DNA of 64,000 bases from Clostridia bacterium. Lineage in GTDB: Bacteria; Bacillota; Clostridia; Oscillospirales; CAG-382. The translations under genes were made by a program, and so were the position numbers. Of the stretch, positions 6,997-14,931 are shown one piece after another (the first letter of the stretch is position 1; every line of letters starts with the position of its first letter). Below the pieces are notes generated by a model. That model searched no databases. It was not told the DNA's origin and worked only from the letters and a program-made list of their open reading frames with translations. The DNA lies in contig JAFXEB010000016.1 in the NCBI GenBank assembly GCA_017521025.1, forward strand, positions 1 through 64,000, given 5' to 3'.

Positions 6997-7036
6997 AAAA
7001 AACGCACCTTTGTCGGTAGACAAAAGTGCGTTTTTT
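6997..7036 (-). terminator. Terminator of tRNA-Gln (bidirectional)
   Basis: An 18-base arm on each side of a GGTA loop (6997-7014 with 7019-7036, one mismatch), with A6 and T6 ends. It begins directly after the CCA end of the tRNA on the minus strand and can also stop plus-strand transcripts coming from the hairpin array. Confidence 0.9.
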
Positions 7037-7038
7037 GT

Positions 7039-7112
7039 TGGCAGCGGGAGAAGGATTCGAACCCTCACAAACAGAGTCAGAGTCTGTCGTGCTACCTTTA
7101 CACAATCCCGCT
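7039..7112 (-). tRNA. tRNA-Gln (anticodon CTG)
   Basis: Minus strand, 74 bases with encoded CCA. Acceptor AGCGGGA/TCCCGCT, D stem GTGT/GCAC, anticodon stem ACAGA/TCTGT around loop CTCTGAC (anticodon CTG), T arm GAGGG-TTCGAAT-CCTTC, discriminator G. All four arms pair. It is transcribed alone from the promoter at 7167-7195. Confidence 0.93.
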
Positions 7113-7166
7113 ATTTATTGACTGTAGTGCGCCTACACGGGCGAGCCTGCCCTCTGCGCAAGATGT

Positions 7167-7195
7167 ATTCTATCACAAAGCAGCGCCCTTGTCAA
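7167..7195 (-). promoter_or_regulatory. Promoter of tRNA-Gln
   Basis: Minus-strand TTGACA (7190-7195), 17-base spacer, TAGAAT (7167-7172), about 55 bases before the tRNA 5' end. Confidence 0.85.
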
Positions 7196-7257
7196 TAGTT
7201 TTTTTGGGGTTTTGATAAAATTTTTCCTGCCTTGCTTTTTATGGGCGTCCACCTCTG

Positions 7258-8091
7258 CTATATCCCTGCAAGCAGTGCTTTAAGTCTCAGGGCGTCGGTG
7301 CCGTTATGCATACCGTTGCCATCCATATCTGCAGCGGCAAGGGAGGGGGAGGCTAAGGGTATAAGCCCTTTAAGAAAGGTTTTGTATCTCAAAAAGTCGG
7401 CGGTGCTCACCTGACCGTCGCAGTTGATATCGCCTGACAGGGCGGTGTAAAAGGTGCCGCCGCCGTATTCCACGGCACGCCCCGTCTCCACCGCAGTATT
7501 GCCCTTTGCTACAGTCGCCCCTGCAGGCAGGCTGTTTTGCAGACTGTCAGTCCTGATGGGGTGGGGGAGGTATATTATCCCGTGCTTGACGGTGTAATCG
7601 GTTTTTGGGAAAGCAGGCAGTACCCGTATCTCGCCGTTTTCCGTGCTGTAGTCCAGCTCAATATAGCTGTGGTCGAACAGAGCGCCACTCTTTTGCTCCA
7701 CAAGCAGTCTCGCCGTCCCGACCCTGTTTGCCTTTACCTGAAAGTTCAGATATATCAGGGGACCTACGGGTTCAATGTCGTCCTCCACGTCCGTAAAGCT
7801 GATGCGCAAGTGTCCGCTTTCCACCGACTTGACCCACAGGTAGTCCGCCTTCAGTGCAGAGTTTACCGTGTGGTAGGCGTAGCCAAGCATACCCGCATCG
7901 TAAACTATATCCACCGATGCGCCGCACAGCCTGCCCGTGCCCCTCATAGACAGAGCTACCGTAATCGTTTCTCCCATCTGACCCGAGGCAGAGCTTACCG
8001 CAACCACTGCGCCCTCTGCTCCTGCGTTAACAGCGGGTACAAGTGCGGCTATAAAAGCAAACGCAGTTATTATTGCCAATAGCTTTTTCAT
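7258..8091 (-). CDS. Secreted cohesin-dockerin protein (small adaptor scaffoldin)
   Basis: 277 residues. A signal peptide (MKKLLAIITAFAFIAALVPA) is followed by a cohesin-like beta-sandwich at about 28-165: AVVAVSSASGQMGETITVAL, CGASVDIVYDAGML, GPLIYLNFQVKAN. A linker leads to a C-terminal dockerin (GDINCDGQVSTADFLRYK and ADMDGNGMHNGTDALRLK) with calcium-loop Asp/Asn positions present in both repeats. Proteins with one cohesin and one dockerin act as adaptors in ruminococcal cellulosomes, changing which enzymes can dock. The cohesin call rests on pattern and on the dockerin, so it is less certain than the dockerin. AAGGA precedes the ATG. It follows uvrC by 16 bases; functional linkage with uvrC is unlikely. 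Confidence 0.8.
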   Translation of the reverse strand: MKKLLAIITAFAFIAALVPAVNAGAEGAVVAVSSASGQMGETITVALSMRGTGRLCGASVDIVYDAGMLGYAYHTVNSALKADYLWVKSVESGHLRISFTDVEDDIEPVGPLIYLNFQVKANRVGTARLLVEQKSGALFDHSYIELDYSTENGEIRVLPAFPKTDYTVKHGIIYLPHPIRTDSLQNSLPAGATVAKGNTAVETGRAVEYGGGTFYTALSGDINCDGQVSTADFLRYKTFLKGLIPLASPSLAAADMDGNGMHNGTDALRLKALLAGI

Positions 8092-8107
8092 TTATTATCC
8101 TTGTCCT

Positions 8108-9919
8108 TTAGTCGTCCTTGTCAAAGCTCTTCTCCAAAAAAGCCTTGATAAGCCTTGCTGTATCCTCGTTTATGCCCTTTACTGCGGCTATCTCCTCTAC
8201 ACTTGCATTCTTCAGCGCACCCAGCCCGCCAAAGGCACGCAAAAGCTCCTCAGCCTTTTTACTGCCAACGCCCTTGACCTTGGTCAATATGCTGTTTCTG
8301 GCGGTGTTGCGGCGCCGCCTGTCCATGCGTGCCAGGGCAAAGCGGTGCACCTCCTCCTGCAGCTTATAGATGAACACGAAAATGTCCTGACGCTTGTTCA
8401 GCGAAAGCTCGTTTTCACCGTCTGTCAGCGTGCGTGTCTTGTGGTGCTCGTCCTTGACCATACCGAACACGGGCACCGAAAGCCCATATTCCTCAAGTAC
8501 TGCTCTTATGGCGTTTATCTGTCCCACGCCGCCGTCGGCAAGTATCAGGTCGGGGCACGCCCAGCTATCGTCCTCATCCACGTGGGCAAAGCGACGTCGC
8601 AACGCCTCCATAGTGGCGCCTACGTCATCCTGCGCCTCCGACTCCTTTATATTAAAGGTCTTATAGTGCCTTTTGCAGAACCTGCCCTTCTCCAGCACCA
8701 CCATGCCTGCGGTAATGTGCTCGTCACCGCTGTTGGATATATCGTAGCTTTCTATGCGCTCGGGCAGTACCTCCAGCCCGAGAAAAGCGGCAAACGAGGC
8801 GAGAAAGCCCGTCTGCTTCTCGTTTTCTGCCCGCTTGTGCAAAAGCTGTTCCTTTGCGTTGTTGCACGCCATATCCGCAACAGCCTTCTTCTCCCCACGC
8901 TTGGGTATAAGTATCCGGCACTTGGGTAAAGCCTCACCAAGCAGCTCCGTCTCCTCGCCAAGGTCGTAGCCAAGCCACAGCTCACGGGGGACAAAACCCC
9001 TCAGCTTGTAGTATCCGCTGATAAAGGACGCCATAGAGGAGGGGCTTATCAGCTCGTCAGCGCCGAAAAAGAACACCTCTCTGTCCCTTATGGCGCCGCT
9101 CCTGATAATAAGCACCGTGGCGGCACTGCCCCCGTCATCGGAATACAGACCGAAAACGTCTGCCTCCACCTCAGGTGCGGCAACCACGTGTTGCTTGTCC
9201 TTTATCTTTGCTACCGCACGCATACTGTCCCTGTAAGCGGCGGCACGCTCGTACTCCATATTCTCTGCCGCACGGTTCATCTGCTCCTCAAGGTCCTTGA
9301 TAAGTGCCGTGCAGTCGCCGCCCAGCAAACGTTTTGCCCCCGCTATGCGGTCCATATAGTCCGCCTTGGTCATCTTGCCGCCGCACAGACCGCCGCACCT
9401 GCCTATGTGGTAGTTAAGGCAGGGTCTGCCCTTGCCGATGTCGGCAGGGAAGCGCTTGGTGCAAGAGGGTAGGGCAAAGGCGCCCTTTACCGAGGCGACT
9501 ATCCCCTTAGCCGTCCCGTGGGAGGCGTAGGGCCCATAGTATACGCCGCCCCCCTCACGCTTGTTGACCACGGAGATACGGGGGTACTCGTCATCGGACA
9601 CACGTATATAAGGGTAGCCTGAGCTGTCCTTAAGCTTTATATTATAGCGGGGCATATACTGCTTGATAAACTGGTTCTCAAGCACCAATGCCTCAAGCTC
9701 GGTAGCGGTATGATACACCTCAAAGCGCACCACCGAGTTGACCATATGCAGGGTCTTGCCCACGTGGTTGGCATAGGGCGCAAAATAGCTGCTCACCCTG
9801 TTCCTCAGCGCCTTGGACTTGCCCACATAAATGACCCTGTCGGCACTGTTGCGCATAATGTAAACGCCGGGGGTGGCAGGCAGGCTCCTTGCGGCGCCGT
9901 ACAGCTCTTCTCTCGTCAT
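8108..9919 (-). CDS. uvrC: UvrABC excinuclease subunit C
   Basis: 603 residues, normal for UvrC, which makes both incisions during nucleotide excision repair. The N-terminal GIY-YIG nuclease (about 15-90) shows GVYIMRNSADRVIYVGKSKA. The UVR motif for UvrB contact (about 200-235) reads LEEQMNRAAENMEYERAAAY. The RNase-H-like 5' nuclease domain includes ESYDISNSGDEHITAGMVV and LILADGGVGQI. A helix-hairpin-helix pair ends the protein (ILTKVKGVGSKKAEELLRAF). The ATG at 9919 is preferred over an in-frame TTG five codons earlier because that TTG overlaps the GGAG ribosome site. It follows ptsH after a strong terminator. Confidence 0.97.
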   Translation of the reverse strand: MTREELYGAARSLPATPGVYIMRNSADRVIYVGKSKALRNRVSSYFAPYANHVGKTLHMVNSVVRFEVYHTATELEALVLENQFIKQYMPRYNIKLKDSSGYPYIRVSDDEYPRISVVNKREGGGVYYGPYASHGTAKGIVASVKGAFALPSCTKRFPADIGKGRPCLNYHIGRCGGLCGGKMTKADYMDRIAGAKRLLGGDCTALIKDLEEQMNRAAENMEYERAAAYRDSMRAVAKIKDKQHVVAAPEVEADVFGLYSDDGGSAATVLIIRSGAIRDREVFFFGADELISPSSMASFISGYYKLRGFVPRELWLGYDLGEETELLGEALPKCRILIPKRGEKKAVADMACNNAKEQLLHKRAENEKQTGFLASFAAFLGLEVLPERIESYDISNSGDEHITAGMVVLEKGRFCKRHYKTFNIKESEAQDDVGATMEALRRRFAHVDEDDSWACPDLILADGGVGQINAIRAVLEEYGLSVPVFGMVKDEHHKTRTLTDGENELSLNKRQDIFVFIYKLQEEVHRFALARMDRRRRNTARNSILTKVKGVGSKKAEELLRAFGGLGALKNASVEEIAAVKGINEDTARLIKAFLEKSFDKDD

Positions 9920-9940
9920 AAGCTCACGCTCCAAAAAAAC

Positions 9941-9968
9941 AAAAAGCGGCGCCTGTTACAAGCGCCGC
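9941..9968 (-). terminator. Terminator of ptsH
   Basis: Minus-strand stem GCGGCGC (9962-9968) with GCGCCGC (9946-9952), followed by T5. It lies 14 bases after the ptsH stop and ahead of uvrC. Confidence 0.85.
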
Positions 9969-9982
9969 CCAAACTTACAGAT

Positions 9983-10246
9983 TTAGTCATTAAAGCCGTT
10001 CAGCAAAAGCTCGGCAAGACCCTCAACAGCCTCAACCTCGTCAATGCCCTCTGCACGGAGAACTATGTCGTGACCCTTCTCAATACCGAGAGAAAGCACG
10101 CCAAGCAAGCTCTTGGCATTGGCACGCCTGTTCCCACGCTCGATCATAACGGTGCTCTTGTAGGAGTTTGCCTTCTGAATAAAGAAAGTAGCAGGTCTGG
10201 CATGAAGCCCTACGGTGTTCTGTATACTTACGGTTTTAGTAGTCAT
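9983..10246 (-). CDS. ptsH: Phosphocarrier protein HPr
   Basis: 87 residues, standard length. His15 in NTVGLHARPATF is the site phosphorylated by enzyme I; Ser46 in RANAKSLLGVLSLG is the HPr-kinase site used in Firmicute carbon catabolite control. Having His15 makes it HPr and not Crh. ATG at 10246 has GGAGG eight bases upstream. It is monocistronic, with its own promoter (10318-10347) and terminator; no ptsI is adjacent, which is common in this group, where HPr often serves mainly in regulation. Confidence 0.95.
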   Translation of the reverse strand: MTTKTVSIQNTVGLHARPATFFIQKANSYKSTVMIERGNRRANAKSLLGVLSLGIEKGHDIVLRAEGIDEVEAVEGLAELLLNGFND

Positions 10247-10317
10247 AGATACATCCTCCAACACTATACACTTACGAACCCTTTGTGCTGAACGAAAGGG
10301 TACAGGTAGTATGATAT

Positions 10318-10347
10318 ATTATATCAATTTTATCGCCCGATTGTCAA
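10318..10347 (-). promoter_or_regulatory. Promoter of ptsH
   Basis: Minus-strand TTGACA (10342-10347), 18-base spacer, TATAAT (10318-10323). The leader holds a weak CCCTTT/AAAGGG stem. Confidence 0.8.
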
Positions 10348-10427
10348 GGCAAAAGTAATAGGCAAATCAATCAAACCTTTTACGCTCCTCAAAGCCCTTT
10401 TCAAGCACTATGCACAATACATTGCCC

Positions 10428-10931
10428 TTATTCTTCCACAATGCTCTTTATCTGAAGGTCAAACTCGTATTTATCCGTATAAAAGTGATAAGTGCTGCCT
10501 ATAAACAGCTTGTCCCCGTGGATGAAATAGCCGCTGTCCTCTGCCACTGCAGAAAGCCGCAGGCTGACCAGAGGCTTTTCGGAAGGCACAGGCTCCTTGC
10601 CGCCCAGCGTGCTTTCTACCTCCACATCCGGCACGCCAAGCTGCCAGACCACGGTGCCTACAGCTCCGTCGCCGTACATAAGCTCGGTCTCGCCCATAGG
10701 CAGTGCCTGCAGTGCGCTCAGGTCGGCGCCCTCGGCATAGACCTCGCATATTACCGTAACGGTGTTCTCCTTATCCTGCTGCTCGGTAACGGCGGTAAGC
10801 TCCTCACGCCAGAGCACGCCCATTATAAACAGCACCACGCCGAGGATGATAAGCACGTCCAGTATATTAAACCTGACTCTTTTTCTGCTGCCCTCGTCGC
10901 CGCTCTTTTGCTTTGGGTTAAGTATTGCCAT
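10428..10931 (-). CDS. DUF4330-type membrane-anchored protein (second of pair)
   Basis: 167 residues. A basic cytosolic start (residues 1-20) leads into one helix, FNILDVLIILGVVLFIMGVL, the FNxxDxxI pattern typical of DUF4330. A soluble, strand-rich domain of about 125 residues follows and is presumably outside the membrane. The gene follows a similar protein (10935-11375) by three bases and ends a long minus-strand operon that starts with rpsP. Function unknown; its neighbour with an O-antigen-ligase fold suggests a role in surface polymer handling, which is inference from position only. Confidence 0.75.
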   Translation of the reverse strand: MAILNPKQKSGDEGSRKRVRFNILDVLIILGVVLFIMGVLWREELTAVTEQQDKENTVTVICEVYAEGADLSALQALPMGETELMYGDGAVGTVVWQLGVPDVEVESTLGGKEPVPSEKPLVSLRLSAVAEDSGYFIHGDKLFIGSTYHFYTDKYEFDLQIKSIVEE

Positions 10932-10934
10932 AGC

Positions 10935-11375
10935 TTAGCCCTCCTTGTTCATTATCTGCATAACGGTGCCCTCAAGCTTAATAAGCTTTGTCTCCACCGT
11001 GATACTGCCGTTCACTCTCAGGGGTGAACCGCCCAGATAATACACGCCGTCGCTGAACTGCATATTAACGTCCAAAAGCACCGTGCCGTTACCCATATCC
11101 TTTGTGACTACAAAGCCTGTGTCGGCGTTGTTGGTGTATATCCTGTCCTTATCGTTAAGGCTCTCAAGGGCGCCCGTATGCGCCTCCTCAACGCTCACAA
11201 GCAGGGTAGCGTTCACAGGCACGTACTCCTTTACCATATCACTGTCGGGGAACAAAAACAGTATTGCCGCACCCGTCAGCATCGCAAGGGCGATAATCAC
11301 TATCAAAATGTCTGCCACGTTAAACCAATGCTGGGTCTGCCCCTTGTTGCTGTTAATACTCCTCAAGGTAATCAT
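10935..11375 (-). CDS. DUF4330-type membrane-anchored protein (first of pair)
   Basis: 146 residues with the same plan as the gene after it: short N-terminus, one helix (FNVADILIVIIALAMLTGAA) and a beta-rich exterior domain. The shared FN.xDIL start of the helix points to tandem duplication. ATG at 11375 overlaps the end of the O-antigen-ligase-like gene by 23 bases, with AAGGAGCG as ribosome site, implying translational coupling. Function unknown. Confidence 0.75.
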   Translation of the reverse strand: MITLRSINSNKGQTQHWFNVADILIVIIALAMLTGAAILFLFPDSDMVKEYVPVNATLLVSVEEAHTGALESLNDKDRIYTNNADTGFVVTKDMGNGTVLLDVNMQFSDGVYYLGGSPLRVNGSITVETKLIKLEGTVMQIMNKEG

Positions 11376-13155
11376 CGCTCCTTCCTATTTTCTTGCTCAT
11401 CCTGTATTCATAAGCCGCACTCGCCAAGCCGAGACACAGCCACAGTGCAAAAGAAACATCCATATTCGCCCATATATCGCTGACAAAGCCCATAAATATG
11501 CAGGACACGGCAGAAGCGCTCGCCGCCGCCGCAATACGCCTGTCATCAATACGCTTGGGCAGTACGCTGTACATACGCTGGCAGGCGAACACAAGTGCAA
11601 GCACCAACAGCATCAGTCCTACCACGCCGCCCTCCGCAAGGGTGCGCAGGTAAGCACTGCTCGTATCGCCGAAGCCGCCCAAAGCCCACGACCTGTCAGA
11701 CATACCCACACCCATAATAAGATACTCGCTGCAGCGTTTAGCAGTGCGTACCCAGCTCTGAACCAGATCATACAGCTCTGCCGTGCCAACGCTTATGCGG
11801 AAGGAGGCAAAATAGAATATGGCAAGAGGGATGCCAAAGCTGATGGTGAGGGGTCTGAAAAACTGCCTGCGGCTTACTGCAAGATATAAAGTGACCGTTG
11901 CCGCCGTCATAAGCGACAAAAATACGTTACCCGTAAATACGCCGTACACTATGCCCGCCACGGTCAGCAGATAGCAGGTGGTGGCGCTGTGGCGCTCCAC
12001 CTTGCAGAAAACGAAGGGCAATATCAAAGCGATGTATGCAGACATAGCCGCACCGCTTTCAAATACCGAGCCGTGACTGCGGATGGCGTCATACCACTCC
12101 AGACCTGCCACGCCCCCCTTCAGCACGCCGTTGCAAAACATCAGCAAAACGCCGCTGAAGCCTAATGCCAAAGACTGCACGCATTTGGTCAGCAGGGCAC
12201 GGGTGCAAAGCAGGTTGGCACACAAAAAGTACACCGCCGTTACCGAAAAGGCAGAAAGGGCATTCATACCGCCGCCCTTCAGCACGGCAAATCCGTAATA
12301 TATGTTAAGCAGCAGAACAAAAATGCTGCCTGTATTCAAATGCAGGTTGCGCTTGCTCCTGAGCACTTTTACGAGATAGGCGCCGTAGGTAAAGCAGATA
12401 AGCGCAACAAGCCTGCTCCTTTCCATAAAGGGAAACAGAGCGGCGGCAAGGAAAAGCCCCAACTCGGGCGTATACAGCACCACAAGCGCCAAGGCAACAA
12501 GCCCCAGCAGGGCAAGTATCATCAGCTCGTCGCAGAAAAACGCAAGCACGCCCAATAGCGAGCCTGCTATTATGGCAACGCCCACAGCACCGTGCTGCTT
12601 TTCTCCCTTGTAGCTGTCAAAATGTATACAGCCTGAAAGTACACTGCGGAAAAAAGCGCTCTCACCGATTGAAGCCACCAAGGGCTTGTGAATAAGGGTA
12701 AGCGGCAGAGCCATAAGGATTATAATACAGCCCGAAACAAGGCTCTCAAACTCGGCACCCTTGTCAAAGGCGTAGAGCTTTACGAAATAAACAAGGCCAA
12801 CGTAAACGCCGTAGGTGACCAAAAAGGCACCGTAGGTGCTCAGCGGCATGTATATGAATTTTGTCAGCAGTCTGCGGTACAGCCCCACCGTAAATCCGTG
12901 CTCAATGGCAGAGGCACAGGCGTTTTTGACCGTCCTTACGCCCTTCTCCTTCACCTTGTAGGTCTTGACAGAGGTGTACAGCGCACTCTCCTCAAGCTTT
13001 TGGTCGCTGATGTCGCTACCGCTGAAAAGATAAGATATAATACTTACCTTAAGAAAATAAATCAGCCTTGAGGATAAACCGCCAAGGCATGACAAGATAA
13101 GGCTTTCATCACGAAGCCTTCTGAAATATCCTTTTTTAAAGCCTGTCTTTTTCAA
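11353..13155 (-). CDS. O-antigen ligase/polymerase-like polytopic membrane protein
   Basis: 600 residues with about a dozen hydrophobic segments between residues 95 and 590 and a basic N-terminal cytosolic part of about 90 residues. The late region with a conserved-looking loop (MGVGMSDRSWALGGFGDTSS AYLRTLAEGG, shown in two pieces) resembles the periplasmic-loop pattern of the Wzy/WaaL O-antigen ligase superfamily, which joins or polymerises glycans. Start is a TTG at 13155 with AAGGAAAG upstream, two bases after the trmD stop. Substrate cannot be told. It sits, unexpectedly, inside the ribosome-maturation operon. Confidence 0.7.
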   Translation of the reverse strand: MKKTGFKKGYFRRLRDESLILSCLGGLSSRLIYFLKVSIISYLFSGSDISDQKLEESALYTSVKTYKVKEKGVRTVKNACASAIEHGFTVGLYRRLLTKFIYMPLSTYGAFLVTYGVYVGLVYFVKLYAFDKGAEFESLVSGCIIILMALPLTLIHKPLVASIGESAFFRSVLSGCIHFDSYKGEKQHGAVGVAIIAGSLLGVLAFFCDELMILALLGLVALALVVLYTPELGLFLAAALFPFMERSRLVALICFTYGAYLVKVLRSKRNLHLNTGSIFVLLLNIYYGFAVLKGGGMNALSAFSVTAVYFLCANLLCTRALLTKCVQSLALGFSGVLLMFCNGVLKGGVAGLEWYDAIRSHGSVFESGAAMSAYIALILPFVFCKVERHSATTCYLLTVAGIVYGVFTGNVFLSLMTAATVTLYLAVSRRQFFRPLTISFGIPLAIFYFASFRISVGTAELYDLVQSWVRTAKRCSEYLIMGVGMSDRSWALGGFGDTSSAYLRTLAEGGVVGLMLLVLALVFACQRMYSVLPKRIDDRRIAAAASASAVSCIFMGFVSDIWANMDVSFALWLCLGLASAAYEYRMSKKIGRSDDYLEEY

Positions 13156-13157
13156 AA

Positions 13158-13844
13158 CTAACTTTCCTTATTTAAAAGGTCGGGCCTTTTTGCCAATGTG
13201 CGCTTAAGAGACTCAGCCCTGCGCCATTTTTCTATCTCGGCGTGGTTGCCGTTCAAAAGCACCTCGGGCACGCACAAGCCCTCAAACTCTCTGGGGCGGG
13301 TGTACTGGGGATACTCCAGCAAACCGTCCTGCAGACTTTCGTCCTCAAAGCATTCACCCGCAGGCAAAACGCCGTCAATGCGCCTTGCTACAGCGTCTAC
13401 AACGATGGCGGCAGGCAGCTCCCCCCCCGTAAGCACGTAGTTGCCTACGGAAAGCTCCTCGTCCACCTCAAGCTCAATAATGCGCTCGTCAATGCCCTCG
13501 TAATGGCCGCAAAGCAGTATCAGGTTGTCATAACCGGCGTATTCCTTGCAAATATCGTTGTTAAAAAGCCTGCCCTGAGGTGACATATAAATCACACGGG
13601 TACTGCCCGTCAGCTTCTCCTTCACCCCACGGATGCAGTCCACCACGGGCTGGCACTGCATGACCATACCGTAGCCGCCGCCGTAAGGAGTATCGTCCAC
13701 ACGGCGGTGCTTATCCTTGGTGTAGGCACGGATGTCGGTGCAGGTAACGCTGATACAGCCTGTCTGCCTTGCTCTGCCGATTATGCTTGCCTCAAACACA
13801 GGGGTAAGCATCTCGGGAAACAGGGTAAGCACCTCAAAATGCAT
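13158..13844 (-). CDS. trmD: tRNA (guanine-37-N1)-methyltransferase
   Basis: 228 residues. TrmD methylates G37 of tRNAs with SAM, preventing frameshifting. The trefoil-knot SAM site is clear: ILLCGHYEGIDERI and VGNYVLTGGELPA; GGGYGMVM lies in the N-terminal half. GGAGGT precedes the ATG. It starts one base after rimM, in the standard Firmicute order. Confidence 0.98.
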   Translation of the reverse strand: MHFEVLTLFPEMLTPVFEASIIGRARQTGCISVTCTDIRAYTKDKHRRVDDTPYGGGYGMVMQCQPVVDCIRGVKEKLTGSTRVIYMSPQGRLFNNDICKEYAGYDNLILLCGHYEGIDERIIELEVDEELSVGNYVLTGGELPAAIVVDAVARRIDGVLPAGECFEDESLQDGLLEYPQYTRPREFEGLCVPEVLLNGNHAEIEKWRRAESLKRTLAKRPDLLNKES

Positions 13845-13845
13845 A

Positions 13846-14340
13846 TCAACCTACCTCCAGCCCGTCAATAAGGCTAACGGCGATGCCCTTTTCAAGGTCG
13901 ATGGACTTGACAAAGGCATCAACGGCGGGCACAAGATATTCCTTATCGCCCTTTATGCGGTACAAAAAGTTACGGCAGCCCTCCTCGATAGCCGCAAGGG
14001 TGCCGATGACCTCACCGCTTTCTGCGTCATAAACGGTAAGCCCTATAAGGTCGTCGTTAAAATAAACGCCCTCAGGCAGGCATACGTCCTCTCTGGCAAA
14101 CCATATCCTGCGCCCCGTAAGGAGTGCGGCAGACTGCCTGTCCTCCCTGCCCTCAAAGACCACGGAGGGGATAGAGGAGTGATAACGCACAACAGCCAAG
14201 GACTTAGTGCCCTCGGCGTCAAAATAAAAGCGTTTTACGTTTCGTAAAAAGTCAGGGCTGTCGCACCAGCAATCAAACCTCAGCTCACCCCTGACGCCAC
14301 GAGGGGCACCAAGTACCCCCGCTTCAAGAAACCTTTTCAT
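13846..14340 (-). CDS. rimM: 16S rRNA processing protein RimM
   Basis: 164 residues with an N-terminal RimM barrel (AGVLGAPRGVRGELRFDCW) and a C-terminal PRC barrel (DDLIGLTVYDAESGEVIGTL). RimM assists maturation of the 30S head by binding S19. The ATG at 14340 lies three bases after khpA and has no clear ribosome site, so translation is probably coupled. Confidence 0.96.
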   Translation of the reverse strand: MKRFLEAGVLGAPRGVRGELRFDCWCDSPDFLRNVKRFYFDAEGTKSLAVVRYHSSIPSVVFEGREDRQSAALLTGRRIWFAREDVCLPEGVYFNDDLIGLTVYDAESGEVIGTLAAIEEGCRNFLYRIKGDKEYLVPAVDAFVKSIDLEKGIAVSLIDGLEVG

Positions 14341-14343
14341 AAA

Positions 14344-14574
14344 TTATTGCACTATATCCACGATAACACGCTTGTTCTGCTTTGCTGCAGCCGCACGCAT
14401 CACCACACGGATACATTTAGCGATCTTGCCCTGTCTTCCGATAACCTTACCCATATCGTCCTTAGCTACGGAAAGCTCAAGCACGTGGGTATCGCCGCTT
14501 ATCTTCTCAGATACGCTTACCTCGTCGGGGTTATCGACTATAGACTTGGCAATGTCTGTTAAAACCTGCTTCAT
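14344..14574 (-). CDS. khpA: KH-domain RNA-binding protein KhpA
   Basis: 76 residues, a single type-II KH domain with the GxxG loop in GKVIGRQGKIAKCI. In Firmicutes KhpA pairs with KhpB (EloR/Jag) and binds many transcripts, affecting cell elongation and division. Gene order between rpsP and rimM is the usual one. Confidence 0.96.
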   Translation of the reverse strand: MKQVLTDIAKSIVDNPDEVSVSEKISGDTHVLELSVAKDDMGKVIGRQGKIAKCIRVVMRAAAAKQNKRVIVDIVQ

Positions 14575-14603
14575 CTGTATAGTCCTCTGTAACGGTCAGC
14601 CGC

Positions 14604-14846
14604 TTATATAGCGCCGTTCTTCTTAAGGAGACTCTTTACAGTGTCGGTAGGCTGTGCGCCGTTAGCGATCCACTTCTTAGCCTTTTCGTTGTCGATAACA
14701 ACCTCTGCAGGGTCCTTCATAGGGTTGTAGTAACCGATCTCCTCGATGAATCTGCCGTCTCTGGGATAACGGGAATCAGCAACAACTACTCTGTAAAAAG
14801 GAGCCTTCTTAGCGCCCATTCTCTTAAGTCTGATCTTAACTGCCAT
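14604..14846 (-). CDS. rpsP: 30S ribosomal protein S16
   Basis: 80 residues, full-length bS16 (starts [20 protein letters not shown], includes [14 protein letters not shown]). Ribosome site CGGAGG. The 85 bases between ffh and rpsP contain a weak AGGCA/TGCCT stem but no convincing terminator, so read-through from ffh is likely. Confidence 0.98.
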   Translation of the reverse strand: MAVKIRLKRMGAKKAPFYRVVVADSRYPRDGRFIEEIGYYNPMKDPAEVVIDNEKAKKWIANGAQPTDTVKSLLKKNGAI

Positions 14847-14931
14847 GTTTTTCTTCCTCCGAAAAATAAAATTTTTGTTTTGTTTTTTTATATGCTTAAA
14901 GGCAATATATATGCCTCTTTTGCCGTGATTT

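Noticed and set aside
6997-7112. tRNA-Gln as integration att site
   Set aside because: I found no second copy of the tRNA 3' end within the window, so an att pair cannot be supported.
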